Under the pieces are notes generated by a model. That model did no database searches. It had not been told where the DNA came from and saw only the letters and a program-made list of their open reading frames with translations. From assembly GCA_021780495.1 (NCBI GenBank), contig JAJXYO010000041.1:1-37144 (forward strand): a stretch of DNA of 37,144 bases, given 5' to 3'. The translations under genes were made by a program, and so were the position numbers. This document shows positions 16,068-24,313 of this stretch, in pieces. Each line of letters opens with the position of its first letter. Position 1 is the stretch's first letter. Origin of the DNA: Deltaproteobacteria bacterium (GTDB lineage: Bacteria; Desulfobacterota; Desulfuromonadia; Geobacterales; Pseudopelobacteraceae).

Positions 16068-17394
16068 AACCTTTCAGGCGGCAAGCATGGCAGAGGCCTT
16101 GCGCATGGTCAAAGCGGAACTTGGGCCGGACGCCATGATTCTTTCGACAAAAAAAGACACGACCGGCGGAATCTTCGGTTTTTTCAGCAAACAGGTTTAC
16201 CGGGTGACAGCGGCCATTGACCCCGTCCGCAGTCCGGCACCGCCGGTTGCCGTTCCACCTGCTCCCTACCGCGAGCGTCCGGAGCGGGAGCGGACAGCCA
16301 AGGAAGAAATGGAAAACTCCATGCTGGCGCCCCTTGCGCGGGAGTTGAAGGACCTGCGCGAAAAAGTCGAGGCGCTTTCCCGACGGGAAGAGGATCTGCG
16401 GCGGGAAGAGAAACCGGTTGAAGACGAAAAGGCGGCTGACAGCCAGGAAACAGGTTTCAGTTTGAAGAATATTCCACGTGCCGATCTTGAAGAAATCAAG
16501 AAGCTGTTGCTCAATACGCTGGCTAAGAGCCAGGAGGGTAATGTGCGGACGGTACAGTGGCCGACTGCTACGGATATAACCGCTATTCAAGGCCAGACCG
16601 GCGAAGAACTCTTGCCGGAAGAGTCGCCGCTGGCTCAGGAATTGATTAAGAGCGGCGTATCCACCGAGCTGATCAGAAAAATTCTTGATACCCTGACTAC
16701 CTTACCGGTGGAGGGAGGCAATCAGACGCTTAAGAGCCGCCTGGGTGAAACGCTGGGCCGCTTAATAAAATTTGCCGGCACACTTAAGCTGCGTAAAAAT
16801 TCACCGAGGATTGTCGCCCTGGTTGGTCCGACCGGAGTCGGAAAGACGACGACCACCGCCAAGCTGGCCGCCATGTATGCCCTCAACCGCGGCAACAAGG
16901 TCGCGCTGATTACCATGGATATCTTTCGCGTGGGTGCGGTAGAACAGCTCAAAACCTATTCCCGGATCATGGGGATTCCCCTTGAGGTGGCATCGACTCC
17001 AAAAGAGCTTGAAAAAGCTGTGGAAAAACATTCGGCCTGTGACTTGATCTTTATCGATACAGCCGGCAGAAGCCACAAGGATAAAGAAAAGCTGGACGAG
17101 ATGAAAAACTTCCTCGACAACAAAATCCCGATCGAGGTCTACCTGTGTCTGTCCGCTACAACAAAGGATCGTGAGCTTGAAGAGATTCTCAGTCGTTTCA
17201 GGATTTTCCCGATCAGCAAGGTTGTTTTTACCAAAATTGATGAATGCGAGAGTTTCGGGAACATGGTCAATCTGTTGATGAAGGATAACCTGCAGATAGC
17301 CTATTTCACGACTGGCCAGCGGGTGCCCGAGGATATCGAGGTGGCCACGTCTGCCAAATTGGCCGACATGATTCTGCGGGAGGCGTCTGAATGA
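16057..17394 (+). CDS. flhF: flagellar biosynthesis GTPase FlhF
   Basis: FlhF is an SRP-type GTPase that places flagella, usually at the pole. The 445-residue product has the N-terminal B domain (MLVKTFQAASMAEALRMVK), a charged linker (about residues 70-130), and the NG GTPase domain with Walker A GPTGVGKTT at residues 257-265, the DTAGRSHKD switch, and the TKIDE specificity motif. It begins inside the end of flhA and overlaps flhG by 4 nt, so the GTPase and its activator are coupled. Confidence 0.96.
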   Translation: MLVKTFQAASMAEALRMVKAELGPDAMILSTKKDTTGGIFGFFSKQVYRVTAAIDPVRSPAPPVAVPPAPYRERPERERTAKEEMENSMLAPLARELKDLREKVEALSRREEDLRREEKPVEDEKAADSQETGFSLKNIPRADLEEIKKLLLNTLAKSQEGNVRTVQWPTATDITAIQGQTGEELLPEESPLAQELIKSGVSTELIRKILDTLTTLPVEGGNQTLKSRLGETLGRLIKFAGTLKLRKNSPRIVALVGPTGVGKTTTTAKLAAMYALNRGNKVALITMDIFRVGAVEQLKTYSRIMGIPLEVASTPKELEKAVEKHSACDLIFIDTAGRSHKDKEKLDEMKNFLDNKIPIEVYLCLSATTKDRELEEILSRFRIFPISKVVFTKIDECESFGNMVNLLMKDNLQIAYFTTGQRVPEDIEVATSAKLADMILREASE

Positions 17395-18314
17395 GTGCAG
17401 TAAAAGGAACGGGAGATCAGGCTGACACCCTGCGCGAGATGGCGCGGGAAGCCAAAAAAAATCATCAGGCTGAAAATGCCCAGGGAGGGCTTTCAGATCA
17501 GCAGGGAATCCGCGTGATATCTGTCACGAGCGGCAAGGGCGGCGTGGGCAAAAGCAATGTGGTTTCCAATCTGGCGATTGCCCTGTCGGCGCAAGGTAAA
17601 AAGGTGTTGCTGATTGATGCCGATCTGGGTCTGGGAAATCTGGATGTGTTGCTGGGTTTGTCACCAGTCTACAACCTGAACCATGTACTTAACGGTGAGA
17701 AGAGCCTGACCGAAATTCTGATCGACGGTCCGGCCGGTATCAAGATTATCCCAGCCGGATCGGGTGTACAGGAGTTCACCAGCCTCGGCCAGCACGAAAA
17801 GCTCAAGTTATTGGATGAGCTGGACATGCTGGAAGAGCAGTTCGATATCATGATCGTGGATACTGAAGCAGGAATTTCGGAAAACGTGACCTACTTTACG
17901 GTGGCAGCTCAGGAGATCATCGTTGTGGTAACCCCCGAACCGACCTCTATCACCGATGTGTATGCATTGATCAAGCTACTGGCAACCCGCTATTCCGAGC
18001 ATCATTTCAAAGTGTTGGTCAATATGGCCAAGGACAGTGAGGATGCACTGGAGGTTTTCCGCAAACTGGCAAATGTTGCCGGTCGTTTTCTTGACATATC
18101 TCTGGATTATCTGGGGTGCGTGGTCAAAGATGATAAGGTGGTTGAAGCGGTCAAGCGGCAGAAGGCTGTCACCGAGCTATTTCCTGAATCAGAGGCCGCC
18201 ACCTGTTTTACCACCCTGGCCAAGCGGGTCATCGAAAACACCCGTAAAACCAGATTAAAAGGCAACATACAGTTTTTCTTCCGCCGGTTTCTCGATCATC
18301 CGGCGGGAGGCTAG
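17391..18314 (+). CDS. flhG: flagellar number regulator FlhG (FleN/MinD-like ATPase)
   Basis: FlhG is a MinD/ParA-type ATPase that stimulates FlhF and limits flagellar number. The 307-residue product has the N-terminal DQA--LR activator helix (residues 9-15), the deviant Walker A SGKGGVGKS at residues 47-55 with signature lysine K49, and the LLIDADLGLGNLDVLLGL segment. The C-terminus has an amphipathic helix with KGNIQFFFRRFL suited to membrane binding. The ATG overlaps the flhF stop. Confidence 0.95.
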   Translation: MSAVKGTGDQADTLREMAREAKKNHQAENAQGGLSDQQGIRVISVTSGKGGVGKSNVVSNLAIALSAQGKKVLLIDADLGLGNLDVLLGLSPVYNLNHVLNGEKSLTEILIDGPAGIKIIPAGSGVQEFTSLGQHEKLKLLDELDMLEEQFDIMIVDTEAGISENVTYFTVAAQEIIVVVTPEPTSITDVYALIKLLATRYSEHHFKVLVNMAKDSEDALEVFRKLANVAGRFLDISLDYLGCVVKDDKVVEAVKRQKAVTELFPESEAATCFTTLAKRVIENTRKTRLKGNIQFFFRRFLDHPAGG

Positions 18315-18317
18315 ACC

Positions 18318-19064
18318 ATGATGGCCGGAAGCCGGATAGATCGTGGGGTGAGGGATGCTGCTAGCCGTGATGCCATGATTGTAGAGCATATGCCACTTGT
18401 CAAATATCTGGTAGGCCGGATTGTTCCCCAGCTCCCGCCACACCTGGATCCGCAGGATCTGATCAGTGCTGCTACCGTTGGCCTGATAAATGCAGCTGAT
18501 CGTTTTGACTCCGAGCGGGGTGTGCTCTTTAAAACCTTTGCGGAACAGCATGTGCGCGGTGCCATTATTGATGAGCTCCGTTCTTATGATGTTCTTAGTC
18601 GCTCGATGCGCGAGAAGTATAAACGTCTTGAGCGCGAGGTGATGAGTCTGGAGCACCACTTGGGTCGCAACCCTACCAGCCAAGAGGTGGCCGATGCTCT
18701 GAACATTGGTCTCGACGAGTATTACGCCATCCTGGAAGATGTGCACGTCTTTACCTTTATCAGCATTGATGACAGCTGGGAGGATAATGAGGGCAATTCG
18801 CTCTGCCTGGCGGAGGTGCTGTGCGAAAGCGAGGCGAAGAGCCCTCAGCAGCAAGTGATGATGATGCAACTGGCCGAGGCGTTGGGACGGGCGATTGAAA
18901 CCTTGCCGGAAAAGGAACGGTTAGCTGTAACACTTTATTATAGTGAAGATTTTAATCTCAGGGAGATTGGTGAAGCGCTTGGTTTGACCGAATCGCGTAT
19001 ATCGCAACTCATCAGCCAGGCTATGGTCAGATTGAGGGGCAGGCTCAAGCTTCACAAAAACTAG
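18318..19064 (+). CDS. fliA: RNA polymerase sigma factor FliA (sigma-28)
   Basis: FliA directs transcription of late flagellar genes. The 248-residue product has sigma region 2 (about residues 20-95, with RGAIIDELRSYDVLSRSMR at its end), region 3, and region 4 helix-turn-helix (LREIGEALGLTESRISQLIS near residues 214-234). It starts 3 nt after flhG. Its usual anti-sigma factor gene flgM is not found in this window. Confidence 0.95.
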   Translation: MMAGSRIDRGVRDAASRDAMIVEHMPLVKYLVGRIVPQLPPHLDPQDLISAATVGLINAADRFDSERGVLFKTFAEQHVRGAIIDELRSYDVLSRSMREKYKRLEREVMSLEHHLGRNPTSQEVADALNIGLDEYYAILEDVHVFTFISIDDSWEDNEGNSLCLAEVLCESEAKSPQQQVMMMQLAEALGRAIETLPEKERLAVTLYYSEDFNLREIGEALGLTESRISQLISQAMVRLRGRLKLHKN

Positions 19065-19076
19065 AGAGGAACTATC

Positions 19077-19814
19077 ATGAACAGCGGCATGTATTCGGCT
19101 TTATCGGGTAATCTGGCAGCCATGAAGCGTATGGATATAATCAGTAATAATCTGGCAAACGTCAATACCCCCGGTTTCAAGAAGGATAAGATGACCTTCG
19201 AGGGCATGCTCTCAAGTGCCACGATGCCTCCGGCGGTTCCGGCATCCATGACAGCCGACCCGATCCTACAGAAGGAAAATATATATATTGACTATGCCGC
19301 CGGTCCGGTGTCACAGACCGGAAACCCCTTGGATATGGCAATCGATGGAGATGGTTTTTTTGTGGTGAGTACGCCCGATGGGCCGGCCTACACCCGCCAA
19401 GGTAATTTCCGGTTGTCAGCTGATGGCACGCTGGTGACAAACGATAATTTTCCGGTGCAGGGCCAGGGCGGTGGTTCCATCCGGATCAGCGGCAGCAGAA
19501 TCGAGATTGATTCAAAAGGTGTCGTGAACGTTGACGGTACACCGGCCGGCACGATCAGTATGGTTGATTTCCCCAAGCCATACGCATTGACCAAAACGGG
19601 CAGCGCACTGTTTGTGCCGACGAATGCGGGGGCAACACCGCAGGCGGCTAAAGGTGAATTGAGACAGGCGCATCTCGAGGGATCGAATGTGGAGACCATC
19701 AGCGAAATGGTGCAGATGATCGAAACCAGCCGCTATTTTGACGCCTGCCAGCGTACAATCCTGAGTTTTAATGACATGACCAGTAAAGCGGCAAACGATC
19801 TGGGAAAACTCTAA
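19077..19814 (+). CDS. flgF: flagellar rod protein FlgF
   Basis: FlgF is an axial protein of the rod. The 245-residue product carries the N-terminal DIISNNLANVNTPGFKKD signature, DMAIDGDGFFVV in the middle, and the C-terminal LEGSNVETISEMVQMIETS helix. It is distinguished from flgG by position and length. The ribosome binding site GAGAGGAA precedes the ATG. It lies 27 nt before flgG. Confidence 0.93.
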   Translation: MNSGMYSALSGNLAAMKRMDIISNNLANVNTPGFKKDKMTFEGMLSSATMPPAVPASMTADPILQKENIYIDYAAGPVSQTGNPLDMAIDGDGFFVVSTPDGPAYTRQGNFRLSADGTLVTNDNFPVQGQGGGSIRISGSRIEIDSKGVVNVDGTPAGTISMVDFPKPYALTKTGSALFVPTNAGATPQAAKGELRQAHLEGSNVETISEMVQMIETSRYFDACQRTILSFNDMTSKAANDLGKL

Positions 19815-19841
19815 CCGTCAGGTAAATAAAAGGAGCACAAC

Positions 19842-20630
19842 ATGATGCGAGCACTTTGGACGGCAGCCTCGGGGATGCAGGCGCAACAGAGCAATATTGA
19901 TGTAGTTGCCAATAACCTGGCGAACGTCAGTACTGCCGGCTTCAAAAAAAGCCGAGCGGATTTTCAGGACCTGATGTATCAGAATCTGAAAAGCAGCGGA
20001 TCACCCTCAACCAATTCAACCCAGGTTCCGACGGGCATACAGATTGGTCTCGGAACACGACTGGCATCAGTGACCAAGTTGTTCACTGCTGGCGATATCA
20101 CCCAGACTGGTAATGAGCTGGACGTGGCCATTGAAGGTGATGGGTTCTATCAGATCCAGCTACCTGATGGAACTACCGGTTATACCCGCGCCGGGTCTTT
20201 TAAACAAGACAGTACGGGACGGGTGGTGACCACCGACGGGTATCCCCTGTTGCCGGAGGTCGTCATTCCGAGTAATGCTACCAAGATCAATATCGGCAAT
20301 GATGGTACCGTATCGGTTCAGCAGGCGGGCCAGACCTCAACGACCAATGTCGGCAATATCCAGCTGGCTGCTTTTGCCAATCCAGCCGGGCTATCAGCGC
20401 AAGGCAAGAACCTGTTCGTTCCAACCGACGCCTCGGGGGCTGCTACAACAGGAACGCCGGCACAAAACGGGCTCGGAACACTCGCCCAAGGAATGCTGGA
20501 AATGAGCAATGTCAACGTGGCGGAGGAAATGGTCAACATGATCGTTGGGCAGAGGGCCTATGAAATCAACTCCAAAGCCGTTCAGGCCTCGGACGAGATG
20601 CTGCAGACGGCTAACAACCTGAAACGGTAG
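19842..20630 (+). CDS. flgG: flagellar distal rod protein FlgG
   Basis: FlgG forms the distal rod that crosses the periplasm. The 262-residue product opens with the characteristic [20 protein letters not shown], then [20 protein letters not shown], and contains the FlgG-type insertion [18 protein letters not shown]. The C-terminal helix includes [21 protein letters not shown] clear AAGGAGC site precedes the ATG. Confidence 0.97.
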   Translation: MMRALWTAASGMQAQQSNIDVVANNLANVSTAGFKKSRADFQDLMYQNLKSSGSPSTNSTQVPTGIQIGLGTRLASVTKLFTAGDITQTGNELDVAIEGDGFYQIQLPDGTTGYTRAGSFKQDSTGRVVTTDGYPLLPEVVIPSNATKINIGNDGTVSVQQAGQTSTTNVGNIQLAAFANPAGLSAQGKNLFVPTDASGAATTGTPAQNGLGTLAQGMLEMSNVNVAEEMVNMIVGQRAYEINSKAVQASDEMLQTANNLKR

Positions 20631-20654
20631 TTCGTCTGTACGTTTGAAATAATT

Positions 20655-20670
20655 TCTGCAATTTTGCAGA
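20655..20670 (+). repeat. short inverted repeat after flgG
   Basis: TCTGCAA (20655-20661) and TTGCAGA (20664-20670) form a perfect 7-bp inverted repeat with a 2-base centre. Such a tight spacing suits a protein-binding palindrome better than an RNA hairpin. No regulator is identified. Confidence 0.35.
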
Positions 20671-20681
20671 TAAAAATCGTA

Positions 20682-20717
20682 AACATACGGATCCTGTCTA
20701 CCGGGATTGCGTATGTT
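20682..20717 (+). promoter_or_regulatory. hairpin in the flgA leader
   Basis: AACATACG (20682-20689) pairs with CGTATGTT (20710-20717), and ATCC (20691-20694) can pair with GGAT (20704-20707) inside it. The stem ends 3 nt before the GAGG ribosome binding site of flgA at 20721, so it could affect translation initiation. Confidence 0.5.
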
Positions 20718-20729
20718 AACGAGGTAACT

Positions 20730-21443
20730 ATGCAACGTTTAATTATGTTTATCAGTATGCTTGTCGTATCGTTTCCAATGTTGCTGGAGGCTCGGCCACT
20801 GCCATTCCGAACACGCGAGGCAGAGATTCGTGCAGCGGTCGAGACATATGTTCGTCAGAAAACTGCCGATTTAGGCTATGAGATTCGCCTTAAGCGTTTT
20901 ACCGTCAGCGGGACGCCGGCATTGCCGGAAGGCAACCTGGAGTACGAAATAGTTGTTCCACAGCATTGGGAAGGATGGGGAAACACCAGTATCGCCGTGA
21001 TTGCACGCCAAGGTGATCGTGTGGTGTGCAACATCCCCGGGCAGGTTGAGGTTGAGGCGCTGGCGGAAATGGTTGTTGCCGTACGTCAGATTGATTATGG
21101 AAGCGTAGTAACGGCCGGAGATGTGGTCCTTAAGAAAATGGATGTCTCTGAAACCCAGGGGCGTTTTCTGGGCAGGATCAAAGATGTCCTGGGAAAAAAG
21201 ACGCGCAGCACTATCAGGCCTAATACACCGTTCAGGGCCGACCAACTGGAAAAGGTGCCGCTAATCAAGTCTGGGCAGATAGTAACCATCGTGGCAGAAA
21301 ATGCTCGCATGCGGGTGGCAATCACCGGTAGGGCCAAAAGTTCCGGGGGAAAAGGCGATATAATCAATGTGCAGAACCTGAGTTCACTCAAGGAGTTCCC
21401 GGCGAAGGTTGTTGACGCCAATACGGTCACGATAGCATTTTAG
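20730..21443 (+). CDS. flgA: flagellar P-ring assembly chaperone FlgA
   Basis: FlgA is a periplasmic chaperone for P-ring protein FlgI. The 237-residue product has a signal peptide (residues 1-21), an N-terminal variable domain, and the C-terminal SAF domain (about residues 108-235) with RQIDYGSVVTAGDVVLKKMD and RVAITGRAKSSGGKGDIINV. ATG at 20730 follows GAGGT at 20721-20725; the frame is open back to 20664 but without a start context. It lies just upstream of flgH and flgI. Confidence 0.93.
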   Translation: MQRLIMFISMLVVSFPMLLEARPLPFRTREAEIRAAVETYVRQKTADLGYEIRLKRFTVSGTPALPEGNLEYEIVVPQHWEGWGNTSIAVIARQGDRVVCNIPGQVEVEALAEMVVAVRQIDYGSVVTAGDVVLKKMDVSETQGRFLGRIKDVLGKKTRSTIRPNTPFRADQLEKVPLIKSGQIVTIVAENARMRVAITGRAKSSGGKGDIINVQNLSSLKEFPAKVVDANTVTIAF

Positions 21444-21444
21444 G

Positions 21445-21465
21445 AGCCGTTACGAAACTACGGCT
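21445..21465 (+). repeat. small hairpin after flgA
   Basis: AGCCGT (21445-21450) and ACGGCT (21460-21465) form a perfect 6-bp stem with a 9-nt loop directly after the flgA stop codon. A T7 run lies about 30 nt further on and is not adjacent, so this is not a convincing terminator. The rest of the 137-bp gap before flgH shows no clear promoter. Confidence 0.4.
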
Positions 21466-21580
21466 ACACTTCTGACAAGTTATGCGGATTAACGGTAATT
21501 TTTTTCCAACGGCTTAAAATCAGTAGAAGCGAGCACCCTGTCTTGCAGGATAAGAGTTGGTACGGATGAGGTCGTAAATA

Positions 21581-22261
21581 ATGAAATACGCATATTATCT
21601 GATGGTTGTGACAGCAATGGTTCTGGCAGGATGTGCTACCCAGACAACAGAAGTCAAAACGCCACCTTTTGATCAGCAATTGTATAAAGCTCCTCTCGAT
21701 TATTCGAATGGTTCGATCTGGCAGGCAAGTTCCGGTGCTCTCACCGAGGATTTCAAGGCTCGCCACAAAGGTGATATTATCACCATACTGATTGTTGAGA
21801 CAGCCAGTGCATCAAAGGCCGCCAAAACCGGTACCTCTAGATCTACTGCAATAAGTGCAGGCATACCCAATTTCATGGGGTTGGAAACTGCTGGCGTGGT
21901 TACGAAAAATCTTGGCGACCTGAGTAAGTTGCTCAATGCCAGCACCGATTCTACCTATGCTGGCTCAGGCACTACTTCACGCCAGGAATCGTTGAATGCC
22001 ACCATTTCGGCCAAAGTAGTTGATGTGCTTCCCAACGGCAACCTCATGATCGAAGGGCGCCGCAACGTCAAGGTCAACAACGAGGACCAGATTATTATCA
22101 TCGAAGGGACGGTGCGACCGTCTGATATCGGACCGGACAATGTGGTTAACTCCGGTTTCCTCGCCGATGCCAGAATCACCTATTCCGGCAAGGGTATCAT
22201 CTCTGACCGTCAGCAACCGGGCTGGCTGATGAACATCATCGACAAGGTCTGGCCATTCTAA
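21581..22261 (+). CDS. flgH: flagellar L-ring lipoprotein FlgH
   Basis: FlgH forms the outer-membrane L ring. The 226-residue product begins with a lipoprotein signal ending in lipobox LAGC (C18). The body has the FlgH segments KGDIITILIVETASASK, SLNATISAKVVDVLPNGN and the conserved IEGTVRPSDIGPDNVVNS. A GAGGT site lies upstream of the ATG. It is followed by flgI after 14 nt. Confidence 0.96.
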   Translation: MKYAYYLMVVTAMVLAGCATQTTEVKTPPFDQQLYKAPLDYSNGSIWQASSGALTEDFKARHKGDIITILIVETASASKAAKTGTSRSTAISAGIPNFMGLETAGVVTKNLGDLSKLLNASTDSTYAGSGTTSRQESLNATISAKVVDVLPNGNLMIEGRRNVKVNNEDQIIIIEGTVRPSDIGPDNVVNSGFLADARITYSGKGIISDRQQPGWLMNIIDKVWPF

Positions 22262-22275
22262 CGAGGACTAACCAA

Positions 22276-23370
22276 ATGAAAAAATATATCATTTCAGTAC
22301 TGCTGTTGTTTGTGATGTCCACCAGCGCCTATGCGGTTAGAATCAAGGACCTTGCTGCTTTCGCAGGAGTGCGTGACAACCAGCTGGTGGGGTATGGAAT
22401 TGTCGTAGGTCTGAACGGTTCTGGAGATAGCGACCAGGCCTATATGCAAATTCGTTCGGTTGTGACCCTGCTGGAGCGGATGGGGGTTACCGTCAATGTC
22501 AACCAGATCAAGGTTAAAAATGTTGCGGCAGTTATGGTGACAGCCACACTGCCGCCGTTTGCCAAACAGGGGAACAGGATTGACGTGTTGGTGTCATCAC
22601 TGGGCGATGCTAAAAGCATCGCCGGCGGAACACTGATCATGACGCCCCTCAAGGGTGCCGATAACCAGGTCTATGCGGTGGCACAAGGCTCGGTGTTGAC
22701 CAATTCCTTTGCGTTTGCCGGTCAGGGGGCGTCTGCCCAGAAGAACCACCCGACTGCCGGTCGAATCCCGGAAGCTGCTCTGGTAGAGCGTGAGTTGCCC
22801 AATACCCTGGCAGGGAAAACGACCTTGCGACTTAACCTGAATCAGGCCGATTTTACCACCGCGACCCGGATTGCCAGGGTTATCAATGAGAAGTTCAATG
22901 CAGAAGTGGCAACCAATAGTGATCCCGGCTCGGTAATACTGAAGATTCCTGAATCATACGCGAACCGAACGGTCGAATTTGTGGCGGCGCTGGAAACGTT
23001 GGATGTCAAACCGGATAACCCTGCCAGGGTTATATTGAATGAACGTACCGGCACAATTGTCATGGGTGAAAACGTACGTATATCAACCGTGGCGGTCTCA
23101 CACGGCAATCTTTCACTGGTGATCAAGGAAACCCCGCAGGTGTCTCAGCCGTCACCGCTCAGCAAAACCGGTGAAACGGTGGTGGTCCCCCGGACTGACC
23201 TGAAGGTGAAAGAAGATTCACCCCGGCTGACTGTGTTGCCGGAGGGCTCAAATATCGGCGATGTTGTTCGGGCGCTCAATGCGCTGGGAGTGACACCCCG
23301 CGACCTGATCAGCATTTTGCAGGCGGTCAAGGCCGCCGGGGCGTTACAGGCTGAACTGACAATTATCTAG
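22276..23370 (+). CDS. flgI: flagellar P-ring protein FlgI
   Basis: FlgI forms the periplasmic P ring around the rod. The 364-residue product has a signal peptide (residues 1-20, ending in AYA), then RIKDLAAFAGVRDNQLVGYG and the conserved GTLIMTPLKGADNQVYAVAQ and ILNERTGTIVMGENVRIS segments. Length and start match the family. flgJ follows after 50 nt. Confidence 0.97.
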   Translation: MKKYIISVLLLFVMSTSAYAVRIKDLAAFAGVRDNQLVGYGIVVGLNGSGDSDQAYMQIRSVVTLLERMGVTVNVNQIKVKNVAAVMVTATLPPFAKQGNRIDVLVSSLGDAKSIAGGTLIMTPLKGADNQVYAVAQGSVLTNSFAFAGQGASAQKNHPTAGRIPEAALVERELPNTLAGKTTLRLNLNQADFTTATRIARVINEKFNAEVATNSDPGSVILKIPESYANRTVEFVAALETLDVKPDNPARVILNERTGTIVMGENVRISTVAVSHGNLSLVIKETPQVSQPSPLSKTGETVVVPRTDLKVKEDSPRLTVLPEGSNIGDVVRALNALGVTPRDLISILQAVKAAGALQAELTII

Positions 23371-23420
23371 CAGTATATATTCAAGATCAAGCCCGATTGG
23401 GCGATAAGAAAGTAAGTGTC

Positions 23421-23792
23421 ATGGATATTGCAATGCCCCAGAACATTCCGTTGGCAGGTGATGATGCTGCCGAACAGGCGCGTCGTCTGCTACACCAGGA
23501 AACGGGTGTGGCCGGTCTGAGTGATAAGCAGCGTCAACAGGCAAAGAAGGTCTCTCAGGATTTTGAGGGACTCTTTATCGGTATGATGATGAAATCCATG
23601 CGTGAGACGGTCGGTAAGGATAAACTTACCGGTGGGGGGCACGGTGAAGAGGTTTATCGCTCAATGCTCGATCAGGCATATGTCGCGGAGGCTGCCAAGC
23701 GTGGTGGTTTTGGTCTGGCCAAACTGATCGAAAAAGATATCATTCGGCAGGAAAGCGCTAAAATTGTAAAAACGGTCGACACCAAGGAATAA
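23421..23792 (+). CDS. flgJ: rod-binding protein FlgJ (rod domain only)
   Basis: The 123-residue product matches only the N-terminal rod-binding domain of FlgJ, with DFEGLFIGMMMKSMRETVGK and GGGHGEEVYRSMLDQ. The C-terminal glucosaminidase domain of enteric FlgJ is absent, which is normal in delta-proteobacteria and epsilon-proteobacteria; a separate muramidase must open the wall. A TTG at 23397 would add eight residues; ATG 23421 is preferred although its ribosome binding site is weak. Confidence 0.88.
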   Translation: MDIAMPQNIPLAGDDAAEQARRLLHQETGVAGLSDKQRQQAKKVSQDFEGLFIGMMMKSMRETVGKDKLTGGGHGEEVYRSMLDQAYVAEAAKRGGFGLAKLIEKDIIRQESAKIVKTVDTKE

Positions 23793-23820
23793 CAGCATAC
23801 AGAGCTTGGAGATTGGACGC

Positions 23821-24312
23821 ATGGCGATACAGACATTGATAGCGGCCCTTGAAACACAATTACACCTGCTGGAAGAATTCTTCGATCTGTTGAGCCGCGA
23901 GACAGGTGAGTTGTCTGCGATACATCTGGATGCCATGGCCGAGATAAACCGACAGAAAGAAAGTATCGCTGCTCGTATCGAGGCACATTCGGCGGTACTT
24001 CGGAAAGAGATGGAAGCCGCTGCATCCCGTGAAGGGCTCCCTTCCAAAGCAAAGTTGGGAGAGCTGGCAGCCACATGTACAAAAAAAGGCATGAAGGATG
24101 TTTCCCGGCTGCATGCAGAGATCAACGGTGTTGCCGATCGCATCAAACAGTTGATCAGCCTCAACCGAGAGATAGCAGAACGTTTTGCCGCTTCGGTCAC
24201 CAGTTCGTTGGAGTTGTTGACGCGGATACTCAAGCAATCCACTACCTACGGTGCAACGGGTGGTTATCAACAGCGACCGGCCGGTGCAGTGATAATTAAC
24301 AGGGAGGCCTGA
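23821..24312 (+). CDS. flgN: hook-filament junction chaperone FlgN
   Basis: FlgN is the cytoplasmic export chaperone for FlgK and FlgL. The 163-residue product is all-helical with the FlgN pattern (LLEEFFDLLSRETGELSAIH near residues 17-36, and a second helix ending LISLNREIAERFAASVTSS). ATG 23821 is preferred over TTG 23806, whose frame includes the GGAG ribosome binding site. It directly precedes its client genes flgK and flgL, with 1 nt to flgK. Confidence 0.87.
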   Translation: MAIQTLIAALETQLHLLEEFFDLLSRETGELSAIHLDAMAEINRQKESIAARIEAHSAVLRKEMEAAASREGLPSKAKLGELAATCTKKGMKDVSRLHAEINGVADRIKQLISLNREIAERFAASVTSSLELLTRILKQSTTYGATGGYQQRPAGAVIINREA

Positions 24313-24313
24313 C

